Shown here: one piece after another, positions 7,795-16,800 of the stretch
How positions within the stretch are numbered: position 1 is the first letter of the stretch
Layout of the letters: each line of letters opens with the position of its first letter
Source of the DNA: Prevotella sp. UBA4217
GTDB taxonomy: Bacteria > Bacteroidota > Bacteroidia > Bacteroidales > Bacteroidaceae
NCBI GenBank assembly: GCA_002379425.1
Contig: DFTH01000012.1
Coordinates: 1-64,000, forward strand
Direction of reading: 5' to 3'
Length of the DNA: 64,000 bases
The notes under the pieces: model-generated
Database searches by the model: none
Told to the model about the DNA's origin: nothing
What the model saw: the letters and a program-made list of their open reading frames with translations, nothing else
Position numbers and translations under genes: made by a program

Positions 7795-10611
7795 CTAATT
7801 GGCGGGCATCATGACGACCTCGGCATGGTTGCCCGCCTCCAGCATCTTGGCAATCATCTGCTGAACCTGTGCTGTTGTGAGACTGTTGACCATCTTGACA
7901 TAGTCGGTATGGATATCCACGCCCTCAGCGGTATATTCTGTCAGCACGTCGATCCAGTAACCGTTCTCACGTGCCTTGTCCTGAGCCTGTTTCAAAAGAA
8001 TCTCCTTGACGGTGTTCAGGTCTTCCTCGCTGATTTTCTCACTCGACTCCTTGAAGTATTTCAGCATCAGGTCGCGGGCAATTTGCTGTTTGTCGGGATT
8101 GGTAGGTGCCTCAACGGTGAGGGTGGCGACGGGAACAGAGCCCTTGGTGTCGATCTCGCATTCGGCACCCACATGATAGGCGGCGCTCTCCACCTCACGA
8201 ATCGTACGGTCGTAGATGCGCGTCAGGATCCTGGCAGCAGCATCCAGCAGTACCCTGTTTTCCAGCGTATAGGCAATCTTGTCGCTCAGCCAGATTTCCG
8301 TGGTCTGGGCCTGTGGTGTCTCCATCTTCTGGGTGAAGTTGTTGGTCACTTGTCCCTGGAAGTAGGTGCGTATGTCCTTGGCGGGGAAATCTGTCGTGGC
8401 CTGGCTGGGCAGGCTGGCGATGTACTGTTCGATGAGCGGGCGGATCTGCTGTTCGTCGAAGTTGCCTATGAAGGTATAGATGAAGCCGCTGGCATTGCCA
8501 AGCAACTGGCGGGCCATCTCCAGCGTACGGTCATAGTCGAACTGCTGGATATCGGCAGCCTCGGGAATGCGGAACAGAAGGCTTCCGTTGTGGAGTGTGC
8601 TTGCCACAGAGTCAGAATAGACCATTTTGTGGTTCAGGTTCTTGTTGGCCAGGACCGTCTGCATCTGGTTGACGAAAGAGGCTACGGAGTTCACGTCCTT
8701 ATTGATGTTGGTCTGTGTCAGATAGAGCAGTTGGAAGAGGGTCTCCAGGTCTTTCGGCGTGGAGTGTCCGATAATATACTGGCGGTCTTCTGCCACACTG
8801 GTGCTGACACTGGCTTGTTTGCCTGCCAGGGCCTTGTCGAGTTCAGATTTCGAGAAGTTGCCGAGTCCGCTGTACATGATGGCGGCATCGATCAACTGCA
8901 GGTTCATGATGTCCTGTTTCCCGAAGGCTGCCATACCGCCTTTGGCCTCTCCCTGCAGTCTGACCTCGTCGTTCTTGAAGTCAGTCTTCTTCAGGATGAC
9001 GCGAGCCCCGTTGGAGAGGGTTAGTTCCTTGTAGCCGAGCGTGGTCTGCTCCGTTTCCTTGACGATCTTGCCCTTGGCGGGGAGTTCGGCAATCAGCGGC
9101 TCCTCCTTCACGTTATCGACCCAGGCGGTGAGTACCTCCGTGCGCACGCTCTCCACGGCCTGTTTCATGGTCTCGGGGGCGACATACGTCTTGTCGTCGG
9201 TCTCCTGTTCCATGAAGAAGGCTACGAGGTTATGGTCGTCGGTGTTGATGATCTGCTGGGCAAACTGGTTGACGACTTCAAACGGCAACTGCTGGGCCAG
9301 CATGTTCACCGTCTGGTAGAGGTCTTCGATTGAGGGGATGGGCTCCTGCTCTAGGAAGTTTTCGATATAATCGTCGGCATATTCCTCGTTCTTGCGCTTA
9401 TCGCGGTTGGTATAGGTCTTCTCCAGCACACTCAGGTAGTCGGCCTTGGCACGGGCATACTCTGTGGCGGTGAAGCCGAAGTCCCTGGCGCGTTTAGCCT
9501 CGCGTACTACGGCCTTCATGGTCTCAATGTCCTGTCCAGGTTTAGCCACGCCAATCAGTCTCAGGGCTTCCTTGGTGCGGGAAAGTCCCATGAAGTTATC
9601 GTCTTGTGTGATGACCTGGAGGAAGGGACAGTCTGGCTGCTGTGCCATTTCAGAGAAACGGGCATCCAGCATGACACAGATCATATCGCTCAGAAAATCT
9701 TGTACAAGGTAGGCCATACTCTTTTTCATTTCTGTGGGAACTGGGTCGCGCTTCATCGAGAGTATTAAGGCGGAGTACTGTTGTTCCTTGTCTTTCTCTG
9801 CCACGTAGATGGCCTGCTCGTTGTCGGGCACAGGTTCGTCGATGACCTTGGCTGCATCGGCAGGCACGACAATGTCACCGAAAAGTTTCTTGATCAGGTT
9901 CTCCGTGTAATCGACATCAATGTCGCCCACGATGATTATCGCCTGATTGTCGGGACGATACCATTTTTTATAGTAGGCCACAAGTTCCTCGGGCTTGAAG
10001 TTATCCACGATTTCCATCTTGCCGATAGGCATGCGGTAGCCGTATTTCGACCCTTGGAACAGGATGGGGAGTGCACGCTCCTGCATACGGCCCATCGGTG
10101 TGTTGCGTAAACGGTATTCGTTGTGGATCACGTCGCGCTCCTTCTCGATTTCCTTGGGGGTGACGGTGATGCCGCTCGACCAGTCTCTCAGCACGAGCAT
10201 GCAAGAGTCTAGGGCGGACTGACGGTCGGTGCTGACGTCGGCCACGTAATAGACCGTACGGTCGATCATGGTGTAGGCATTCAGACTACGACCATACTCC
10301 ACGCCAATGGACTGTAGGTATTCCGTCATCGTTCCTGTGGGGAAATGCTCTGAGCCGTTGAAGGCCATGTGCTCTAGGAAGTGGGCCAGTCCCTGCTGGG
10401 AGTCGTTCTCCTGGATGGAGCCCACCCGCTGGGCAATATAGAAGTTGGCCTTCTTCTCTGGGGTGTTGTTGTGGCGAAGGTAGTACGTCAGGCCGTTGTC
10501 AAGATGCCCGATTCTTACACCTTGGTCAACTGGGATGTCTGGCATCTGCTGTGCGGAAACCAGTACGGTTGCGAAGAGTGCAACTACGACGAAGATAAAC
10601 TTTTGTTTCAT
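7795..10611 (-). CDS. M16-family zinc metallopeptidase (pitrilysin-like), secreted
   Basis: A 938-residue protein with a signal peptide (1-20, ending VSAQ). The inverted zinc motif HxxEH is present as H77-F-L-E80-H81 within GLAHFLEHMAFNG, with the distal Glu expected about 70-80 residues later. The protein has the two-lobed M16 layout: an active N-terminal half (~30-480) and a C-terminal half (~520-930) lacking the zinc motif but keeping the fold-typical R/Y region near the end. These enzymes cleave peptides in a closed chamber; in Bacteroidales they sit in the periplasm or outer membrane. It is monocistronic, convergent with the two-component genes. The upstream region contains a REP-like pair and no clear -7 box. 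Confidence 0.93.
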   Translation of the reverse strand: MKQKFIFVVVALFATVLVSAQQMPDIPVDQGVRIGHLDNGLTYYLRHNNTPEKKANFYIAQRVGSIQENDSQQGLAHFLEHMAFNGSEHFPTGTMTEYLQSIGVEYGRSLNAYTMIDRTVYYVADVSTDRQSALDSCMLVLRDWSSGITVTPKEIEKERDVIHNEYRLRNTPMGRMQERALPILFQGSKYGYRMPIGKMEIVDNFKPEELVAYYKKWYRPDNQAIIIVGDIDVDYTENLIKKLFGDIVVPADAAKVIDEPVPDNEQAIYVAEKDKEQQYSALILSMKRDPVPTEMKKSMAYLVQDFLSDMICVMLDARFSEMAQQPDCPFLQVITQDDNFMGLSRTKEALRLIGVAKPGQDIETMKAVVREAKRARDFGFTATEYARAKADYLSVLEKTYTNRDKRKNEEYADDYIENFLEQEPIPSIEDLYQTVNMLAQQLPFEVVNQFAQQIINTDDHNLVAFFMEQETDDKTYVAPETMKQAVESVRTEVLTAWVDNVKEEPLIAELPAKGKIVKETEQTTLGYKELTLSNGARVILKKTDFKNDEVRLQGEAKGGMAAFGKQDIMNLQLIDAAIMYSGLGNFSKSELDKALAGKQASVSTSVAEDRQYIIGHSTPKDLETLFQLLYLTQTNINKDVNSVASFVNQMQTVLANKNLNHKMVYSDSVASTLHNGSLLFRIPEAADIQQFDYDRTLEMARQLLGNASGFIYTFIGNFDEQQIRPLIEQYIASLPSQATTDFPAKDIRTYFQGQVTNNFTQKMETPQAQTTEIWLSDKIAYTLENRVLLDAAARILTRIYDRTIREVESAAYHVGAECEIDTKGSVPVATLTVEAPTNPDKQQIARDLMLKYFKESSEKISEEDLNTVKEILLKQAQDKARENGYWIDVLTEYTAEGVDIHTDYVKMVNSLTTAQVQQMIAKMLEAGNHAEVVMMPAN

Positions 10612-10640
10612 TTGGCTTAATTGATTAAAAATTTAGAATT

Positions 10641-10822
10641 GGGTTAGGCGCTTAGAGCGCACTAATAGTTGTTAATTTTTTCCCTGATTATCCAGTAAAT
10701 AGGGAATTACGTAAAACCTTCGGCATACGCAATTTAATTTTCGTCCTTCATTTTTTGAAATTTGATGCATGAGATATACGATAAATAAAGGGTTTTGCAA
10801 GTGCGCTCTAAGCGCCTAACCC
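10641..10822. repeat. REP-like pair / MITE-like element with perfect 22-bp inverted ends
   Basis: The left end (10641-10662, starting GGGTTAGGCG, ending GAGCGCAC) is the exact reverse complement of the right end (10801-10822). Each arm contains a smaller hairpin GCGCT-TAG-AGCGC. The AT-rich interior of 138 bp carries no ORF. It lies between the M16 gene promoter side and the 3' end of the sigma factor gene. TTAGAATT occurs close to both outer edges (10633-10640 and 10828-10835), which may be a target duplication or chance. Confidence 0.7.
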
Positions 10823-10833
10823 AAAGTTAGAAT

Positions 10834-11388
10834 TTAGATGAGTGTGAGTAACATGAGGAACTGCTCATTGTCCTTAAACCGTTTGCGCAGGATCCCTATC
10901 ATCTTGGCACGGCGCTTGTTGTAGCCGTCGATGGTGATGCCCAGTTGTTCCGCAGCCTCTGCATACGACAGTCCCTTCTCGAAACTGAACTCAAAGACCT
11001 GACGGTATTTCTCTGGCAGTTCGCTGACGGCTTGGTGCAGCAAGTCAAGGGTCTCTTGCTCGATGATTGCCACCGAGAGCCGCTCGTCCTCAATAGTTGT
11101 TTGCTGGGTGATATAGTTGGCTTGACTGTTGGTCTTGCGAAACAGACTGACGCAACTGTTGCGAATGCAGGTATATAGGAATGCCTTGAACTGTGCTGGA
11201 GAGGTAAAGGTCTTTCGGGTGTCATAGGCTTTGACGATGGCATCCTGTACGCAGTCTTCCGCCATCATGGCATAGTTGTCTGTCAGGAAACGTGCAGCAA
11301 AGGCCTTCATCGAAGCGTATGCCTCCCGGTAGAGACCGTCGATGCTGCCCTGCTTAAAATCTGCGTATATCTGTTCGCTTATTTGCAC
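10834..11388 (-). CDS. ECF-type RNA polymerase sigma factor (SusC/D-associated class), possibly orphan
   Basis: 184 residues. Sigma region 2 spans ~15-90 and includes AEDCVQDAIVKAYD. Region 4 spans ~115-170, with LPEKYRQVFEFSFEKGLSYAEAAEQLG forming the helix-turn-helix. It resembles the sigma factor at 12007 in length and layout. In Bacteroidetes such factors are paired with a divergent FecR anti-sigma gene and SusCD operon. Here the divergent position holds only a headless thioredoxin gene, so the anti-sigma and transporter seem to have been lost. It may be an orphan able to cross-talk with FecR at 12705, or be dying. A TAATTTTG promoter lies at 11409-11416. Confidence 0.92.
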   Translation of the reverse strand: MQISEQIYADFKQGSIDGLYREAYASMKAFAARFLTDNYAMMAEDCVQDAIVKAYDTRKTFTSPAQFKAFLYTCIRNSCVSLFRKTNSQANYITQQTTIEDERLSVAIIEQETLDLLHQAVSELPEKYRQVFEFSFEKGLSYAEAAEQLGITIDGYNKRRAKMIGILRKRFKDNEQFLMLLTLI

Positions 11389-11408
11389 TTAACGTTGCTC
11401 TTTGGGTG

Positions 11409-11416
11409 CAAAATTA
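11409..11416 (-). promoter_or_regulatory. Promoter -7 box (TAATTTTG) of the ECF sigma gene at 10834
   Basis: Minus-strand TAATTTTG, 20 bases before the start codon, matching TAnnTTTG. Confidence 0.6.
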
Positions 11417-11459
11417 ATACTTTTTGTTCGAATCTGAAAGATTTTTCCGAAAAATGCTG

Positions 11460-11467
11460 TATTTTTG
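11460..11467 (+). promoter_or_regulatory. Possible forward -7 box (TATTTTTG)
   Basis: TATTTTTG lies directly before the truncated thioredoxin reading frame. If it is used, transcription would start inside that frame, downstream of its only upstream start-like codon (TTG 11465). It may be a relic of the promoter of a lost divergent operon. Confidence 0.35.
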
Positions 11468-12004
11468 TTACTTGAATTGAACTCGGTTGCGTATGAAAGG
11501 TCATTCAAGGCTGCGGCCCCGCAACAGACGCTTGACTATTTCCTGCCTATCTATCAGTCGCGTATCGCCACACAGGCAGGTCAGCCTTGTCCCGATGTGA
11601 CCTTCAGCGATCTGCAAGGCCAGAAGCACCGTCTCTCCGACTTTTTTGGCAAGTTTATCTATATTGATATCTGGGCCACCTGGTGTGGTCCCTGCTGTGC
11701 CGAGATTCCCTATGTCGAGCAACATGTGGCTCACTACAAGGACAATCCCAAGATCCAGTTCCTCAGTATCAGCATCGACCACAATCACGATGCCTGGGTC
11801 AGGAAGTTGGAAAAGGACAAGCCCGAGTGGCCGCAGTTCATCTGCGACAAAGAGGAGAGCAAGGTCATCAGTCAGCAGTGGGGTGTGACGGGCATTCCCC
11901 GTTTCATCATCATCAATCCCGACGGCACCATCAACCAGGGTGAGGCGTTCCGTCCCAGTAGTGCTGACTTCAGGGAAAAGATAGATGCGCTGATTGGCCA
12001 ATAG
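11468..12004 (+). pseudogene. 5'-truncated TlpA/thioredoxin-like gene
   Basis: The frame codes ~178 residues that are clearly the C-terminal part of a longer TlpA-like protein: a helix remnant, then a thioredoxin domain with WATWCGPCCAE (CxxC active site) and the cis-Pro segment TGIPRF. No ATG or GTG start and no signal peptide precede the domain; the only start-like codon (TTG) sits within the TATTTTTG box. Residues around SISIDHNHDAW and KPEWPQFIC match the product of 19996 (SISLDQNRRLW, KPEWRQFIC) closely, so this is a decapitated paralogue. It lies divergent from one ECF sigma gene and convergent with another, the position expected after deletion of FecR, SusC and SusD from an older copy of the locus. 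Translation from a non-standard start cannot be excluded. Confidence 0.7.
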
Positions 12005-12006
12005 AT

Positions 12007-12582
12007 TTAATCAAAGGCAATCGCTTGAAGAAATATATATAGTAAAAGCATCTTATTTTTCTCATCGCGAAACTGGTCACGAAGCACACTGACCAGTTTC
12101 GCTTTTCTTTTCTTGATAGTTTCTGGCGACACTTGAAGGAGTTTGGCTATCTCAATGTTTTGTAGCCCTTGTTCAAAACTCATCTCGAAGATCTCATGGA
12201 GATGGGGCGGCAGGGCATCGATGGCCTGATATAGTTGGTCGAGTGTCTCTTGTAGCACGAGATTGTCAAACAGGCTCTCTTCCATATCTTCCCTTTGCAA
12301 GTCTTGGAATTTGTATCGTACCTCTTGCTTGCGGTGTAGGGAGATAATCTCGTTATGGATGCAGGTGTACATAAAGGTGCGCATGTGCATTGGACTGTTG
12401 AACTCCCTTCTGCTTAGATAGACCTTATAGATGGCCTCCTGTACGCAGTCCTCTGCCTCATGGGCATGGCTCTCACCAAGGACACGCTCGGCGTATCTTA
12501 GCAGCGAAGGGTATATTTCAAGATAAAGTGGCTCTATATTCCCTTTCCGAAACTCTTCCAATGTATGTTCACTGATGTTCAT
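12007..12582 (-). CDS. ECF-type RNA polymerase sigma factor divergent from FecR
   Basis: The start is ATG 12582 (MNISEHTLEEF), since the longer frame would begin inside the TAATTTTG promoter box. The product is 191 residues. Region 2 includes AEDCVQEAIYKVYLSRREF and region 4 includes LPPHLHEIFEMSFEQGLQNIEIAKLL. The divergent neighbour at 12705 is a FecR anti-sigma factor followed by SusC/SusD, the usual arrangement for an ECF sigma that activates a TonB-dependent uptake operon when the outer-membrane receptor is loaded. It should therefore direct transcription of 12705-22505 and possibly of itself. Confidence 0.93.
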   Translation of the reverse strand: MNISEHTLEEFRKGNIEPLYLEIYPSLLRYAERVLGESHAHEAEDCVQEAIYKVYLSRREFNSPMHMRTFMYTCIHNEIISLHRKQEVRYKFQDLQREDMEESLFDNLVLQETLDQLYQAIDALPPHLHEIFEMSFEQGLQNIEIAKLLQVSPETIKKRKAKLVSVLRDQFRDEKNKMLLLYIFLQAIAFD

Positions 12583-12597
12583 GCTGATAATCTGGTG

Positions 12598-12605
12598 CAA
12601 AATTA
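12598..12605 (-). promoter_or_regulatory. Promoter -7 box (TAATTTTG) of the ECF sigma gene at 12007
   Basis: Minus-strand TAATTTTG sits 15 bases before ATG 12582. It supports the shorter start and a very short leader. Confidence 0.6.
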
Positions 12606-12704
12606 GTGTTTTTTACTTAAAAATGTAAGCAAAAAGAAAAAAAATAGCATTTTCCGTTACCTCTCGATGCTGTTTCAGCGTGTTAAGGATAAAGAAGTAA
12701 GCCG

Positions 12705-13871
12705 ATGAACAAACAAAGACTGTCAGACGCAGATCATATCAGCGGACTGTTTTTCAAGAAGATCACAGGTTCAATCACTAATGATGAGCAGCGTGAACTT
12801 GATGAGTGGATCAGTGAGAGCGCCAATCGCCGCCAATATGTGGAATTGATGGCAAATGCCTATTTCCTACAAGAAGAGTATCAGAGACAGAAGACCATCG
12901 ATGCCCATCGTGCAATCAGACAGATGCAGGAGCGTATCGCCAGTGAATATCCGCAGGTCAAGACCATCTCTGGATGGCGGCGATATCGCTACGCTATTGC
13001 TGCCTCGGTAGTCATCCTCATTGTCGGCGGCCTTTTCTGGTACTGGCAGTACAGCCAAGTTGTTCCACCAGCCATCTCCCCAGATGTACAGCAGGCTATT
13101 GCCCTGAGCGCGGAGAGTGGACGGCAAGAGGCACAGGTTGAACCTGTTGTTACGGCCAGGCAGAGCAAACAGGCTGTCGTTCAGACCCTGAAGCAGAAAT
13201 ACAATATTACGCGTGAGGACGTGGTGGAGCAACTGCTCGAAGCCAAGCGCATTACCACCCGCAGCGACCGAGAATTCTGGCTGACGCTGCCCGATGGCTC
13301 ACTGGTACATCTTAATTATAATACGCGTGTGATCTATCCCGAGCAGTTCACTGGCGATGCCCGAGACGTCATACTCGATGGGGAGGCCTATTTCATGGTG
13401 GCCCGTGACCGCCGTCACCCTTTCATTGTGCATACCTCTCAAGGTGACATCAAAGAGTATGGTACGGAGTTTAATGTATCAACAAGGGGTGAGACTGGCG
13501 GCACAGAAGTCGTCTTGGTAGAAGGCTCTGTCAGTGTTAGCCCGATATATGGTAAGGAACAGATGCTTCAACCAGGACAGAAATCAGTCATATATGGTCA
13601 AAAGACAGAGATTTCTGAAATCGATATAGAACCATACGTGGCCTGGAATACAGGCAATTTCGTGTTTGAGGACTATCCGCTTGGACGGCTTATGGACGTG
13701 CTGAGCCGATGGTATGGCCTGGAGGTGGAATTCCACAATGCGGCTACACGTGATATCCTCTTCACTGGTATCCTGAGCCGCTATGCCGACATCAGTGCTT
13801 TGCTGAAAGCCATCGGTACGGTAGCAGATGTTGACATAGTCGTCACGGACAATCACATTATAATATACTAA
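12705..13871 (+). CDS. FecR-family anti-sigma factor
   Basis: 388 residues. The cytoplasmic N-terminal part (1-100) resembles anti-sigma domains (DEWISESANRRQYVELM). One transmembrane helix follows near 105-122 (AIAASVVILIVGGLFWYW). The periplasmic part contains the FecR domain (~190-300: LTLPDGSLVHLNYNTRVIYPEQF, RDVILDGEAYFMVARD, HPFIVHTSQGDIKEYGTEFNV) and a C-terminal domain that contacts the receptor. By family knowledge it holds the ECF sigma until the TonB receptor signals. No TAnnTTTG box is seen in the 122 bp upstream, which fits ECF-dependent expression. SusC follows after 19 bases. Confidence 0.95.
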   Translation: MNKQRLSDADHISGLFFKKITGSITNDEQRELDEWISESANRRQYVELMANAYFLQEEYQRQKTIDAHRAIRQMQERIASEYPQVKTISGWRRYRYAIAASVVILIVGGLFWYWQYSQVVPPAISPDVQQAIALSAESGRQEAQVEPVVTARQSKQAVVQTLKQKYNITREDVVEQLLEAKRITTRSDREFWLTLPDGSLVHLNYNTRVIYPEQFTGDARDVILDGEAYFMVARDRRHPFIVHTSQGDIKEYGTEFNVSTRGETGGTEVVLVEGSVSVSPIYGKEQMLQPGQKSVIYGQKTEISEIDIEPYVAWNTGNFVFEDYPLGRLMDVLSRWYGLEVEFHNAATRDILFTGILSRYADISALLKAIGTVADVDIVVTDNHIIIY

Positions 13872-13890
13872 AATTCATAACAATTATCCA

Positions 13891-16800
13891 ATGCAGAAAA
13901 CAACAAAACTCAGACGGATTTTCGTGTTGTCGCTGCTTGCCCTGGTTTCGTCCTTCGGACTACCCGCCACTGCGCAGACAGCCTCCGACAAACCCGTGAC
14001 GCTCAGTCTTCAGAAGGCTGACGTGAAGCATTTCTTTGCAGAGATGAAAAAGCAGACAGGTCTCGACTTTGTTTGTAGTGCAGAACTCGCCCGGCAGTTA
14101 CCGCTGGTAACGGTTAGTGTGAAGGATGTGCCAGCCAGCCGCGTGTTGAGCGACGTGCTGAACCAACTCGGCTGCAAATATAGCGTCGATGGCAGCATCG
14201 TCACCATCACCCATCGTGACAAGACAGGACGTACCCGTCGCATAGAGGGTACGGTACGAGACGACCAAGGTGAGGTGCTGCCTAGTGCTATCGTCCGTGT
14301 AAAGGACGGAGCCACACAAGTCATCACAGACAATGACGGTCACTATGTGATCAATGCCCCTACCGCTGCCTGCCAACTGGAGTATGCCTATCTGGGCATG
14401 CTGACCCATACGGCAGACTTCGCGCAAGGTACGGCAGACCAGCACCAAAACGTGAAACTGGTGTCTGACAACCGCTTGAGCGAGGTGGTGGTGACGGGTT
14501 ATCAGACGATCTCAAAGGAACGTGCCACGGGTAGTTATAGTATCATCAAGAAAGAAGACATTCAGAAGCGCCATACTGCCAGTCTGTCGCAGGCCCTCGA
14601 AGGGTTGGTTGCTGGTATGCAAGGAAATGATGATGGGCGTGGAGGCAAGTCGTTCACCATCCGTGGTGTCAATACGATGAATGCAGACACGCAGCCCCTT
14701 ATCGTCATCGATGGCTTCCCTATTATGGACAATCCAAGCAACGGGGCTGCGAAGAACCCGAACCTGAACGCATTGGAACGTATCAACACCGATGATATTG
14801 AGAGCATCACCTTCCTGAAGGATGCTGCCGCTGCCAGCATCTGGGGCGCGCGGTCGGCAAACGGTGTGATTGTCATAACCACGAAGAAGGCACAGAAAGG
14901 ACAGAAGAAATGGAGCGTGGAAGCCTCGACACAACTGTCGATAGCCAGAAAACAGGATGTCGGCCAGTTGACGAACCTCGCAACATCGGCACAGATGATC
15001 AATTATCAGCGCTGGATGTTTGAGAACAACATGATCAGCGGAGGCTATTCGCGTAATATGAACAACCTCCACAACTCGATGACCCAGTCGGAACTGTTGC
15101 TCTACCAAGGCATGAACTGGGGAACTATCAGCGCTGATGAGATGAATCGCCAACTTGCTGCACTGGCAGCCCTCGACAACCGTCAGCAGATAGAGGACAA
15201 CCTGTTGAAGAACCCCCTGCAAAGCCAGACCAAGATAGCCGTCAGTGGAGGGGTGGATAACTGGGGGACGCGCTTCTCGGCTGAGTTCACCCACGACAAA
15301 GGCGACTTCATCAGCAACCGCGACAATACCTGGAAACTGGACTGGCAGAACGACTATCGCTTCAATAAGTACATAGCCCTTACCTTAGGCCTTAACTTAG
15401 TGAATGCCAACCGCCACTCGTCTGTCATCGGACTGAGCGACCTCGGCAGTCTCTCCCCATACGAGATGCTGCTCAATGCCGATGGTAGTTATGCCACCAA
15501 CTTCCACAGTTCATACAACAGCGACGTGCTGCTCTCCATGTTCGACTGGAGCGGATTTACCTATAAGAACATGAATTACAACCTGCTGCAGGAGGCCCGT
15601 AACCGTCAGCGACGCACCACGAACACGCAATTCCGCACGCAGGCAGGTCTGCAGATAGATATCATCGAGGGACTGCGCTTCAACAGTCGGTTCCAGTATG
15701 AGACCAGCCGTTACAAACAGTGTGAAACGAACAGTGAGGAGAGTTTCTATACCCGCTATCAGGTGAATTACTTCACCCCAGGCGACCTGATGGGTAATGC
15801 CCAGGGACAGTCGGCTCTGCCAGCAGGAGACATCCTCGTCAATAGCAGGGGTAAGAACCACAGCACGCTTTTCCGTAACGACATTACGTTTGACCGTGTG
15901 CTGGGTGACAAACACGCCATCAACGCCGTCGTGGGTAATGAGATCAGCAACTACTACTATGAGTCATGGACTGATCCCTATCTCTACGGTGTGAAGAGTG
16001 GCAGCAACGGGATGACTGGACCTGCTGGCTATTTCGGCACGATGGATGCGTCTCAGAGTACTGTCAACGGAGTGCCCGCAGAAGGTAAGGAGCATGTCGT
16101 GGAGTCATGGAACCACAACCGTTTCGTTTCTTTCTATGGTAATGCGTCCTATATGTACGATGATCGTTATGGCCTCTCGGTGTCGGCACGTAGTGATGCC
16201 TCCAACCTGATTACCAGCGAGCCGAAATACCGTTGGAGTCCACTATGGTCGGTCGGTGCTATGTGGAATATCGCCAATGAGGCATGGCTGAAGGACTCCA
16301 AGGTACTGAACCGTCTGACATTACGACTTACCTATGGACAGAATGGTAATGCCGCCACCTCATCATCGGCACGTACCACCATCAACACCCAGTCCTCCTA
16401 TCCCGACGAGTGGACAGGTGTCTATCCTGGTAGCATCCACGACTATGGCAATCCGACCCTGCGCTGGGAGAAAACGTCCATCACTAATGTCGGACTGGAC
16501 TTCTCGTTGCTCGGTGACCATCTGTACGGCTCTATTGATTACTATTACAAAAAAAGTACAGACGTGTTGGGAGAGGTGGCTATCGCTGGAGTGAACGGAA
16601 CAACCAGTGCCACCTTCAACAATGCGGAAATGTTGAATAAGGGCGTTGAGGTGACACTCGGTGCCAACGGCTCCATCGGCGACTTCACACTCAGTGGTAC
16701 GCTGACCTACGCTTACAACAAGAACGATATCACCAAACTTTACTCGGAGGCGAACAACCTGAGCGATTTCCTGAACTCATGGTATATCCCGAACTATCCG

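Noticed and set aside
7792..9024. 410-codon plus-strand frame
   Set aside because: It lies antisense to the M16 peptidase, whose codons, zinc motif and signal peptide are clear; the antisense product has no family features.
11465..12004. Intact TlpA gene starting at TTG 11465
   Set aside because: That codon lies inside the only -7 box, so it would be upstream of the transcript start, and no signal peptide follows.
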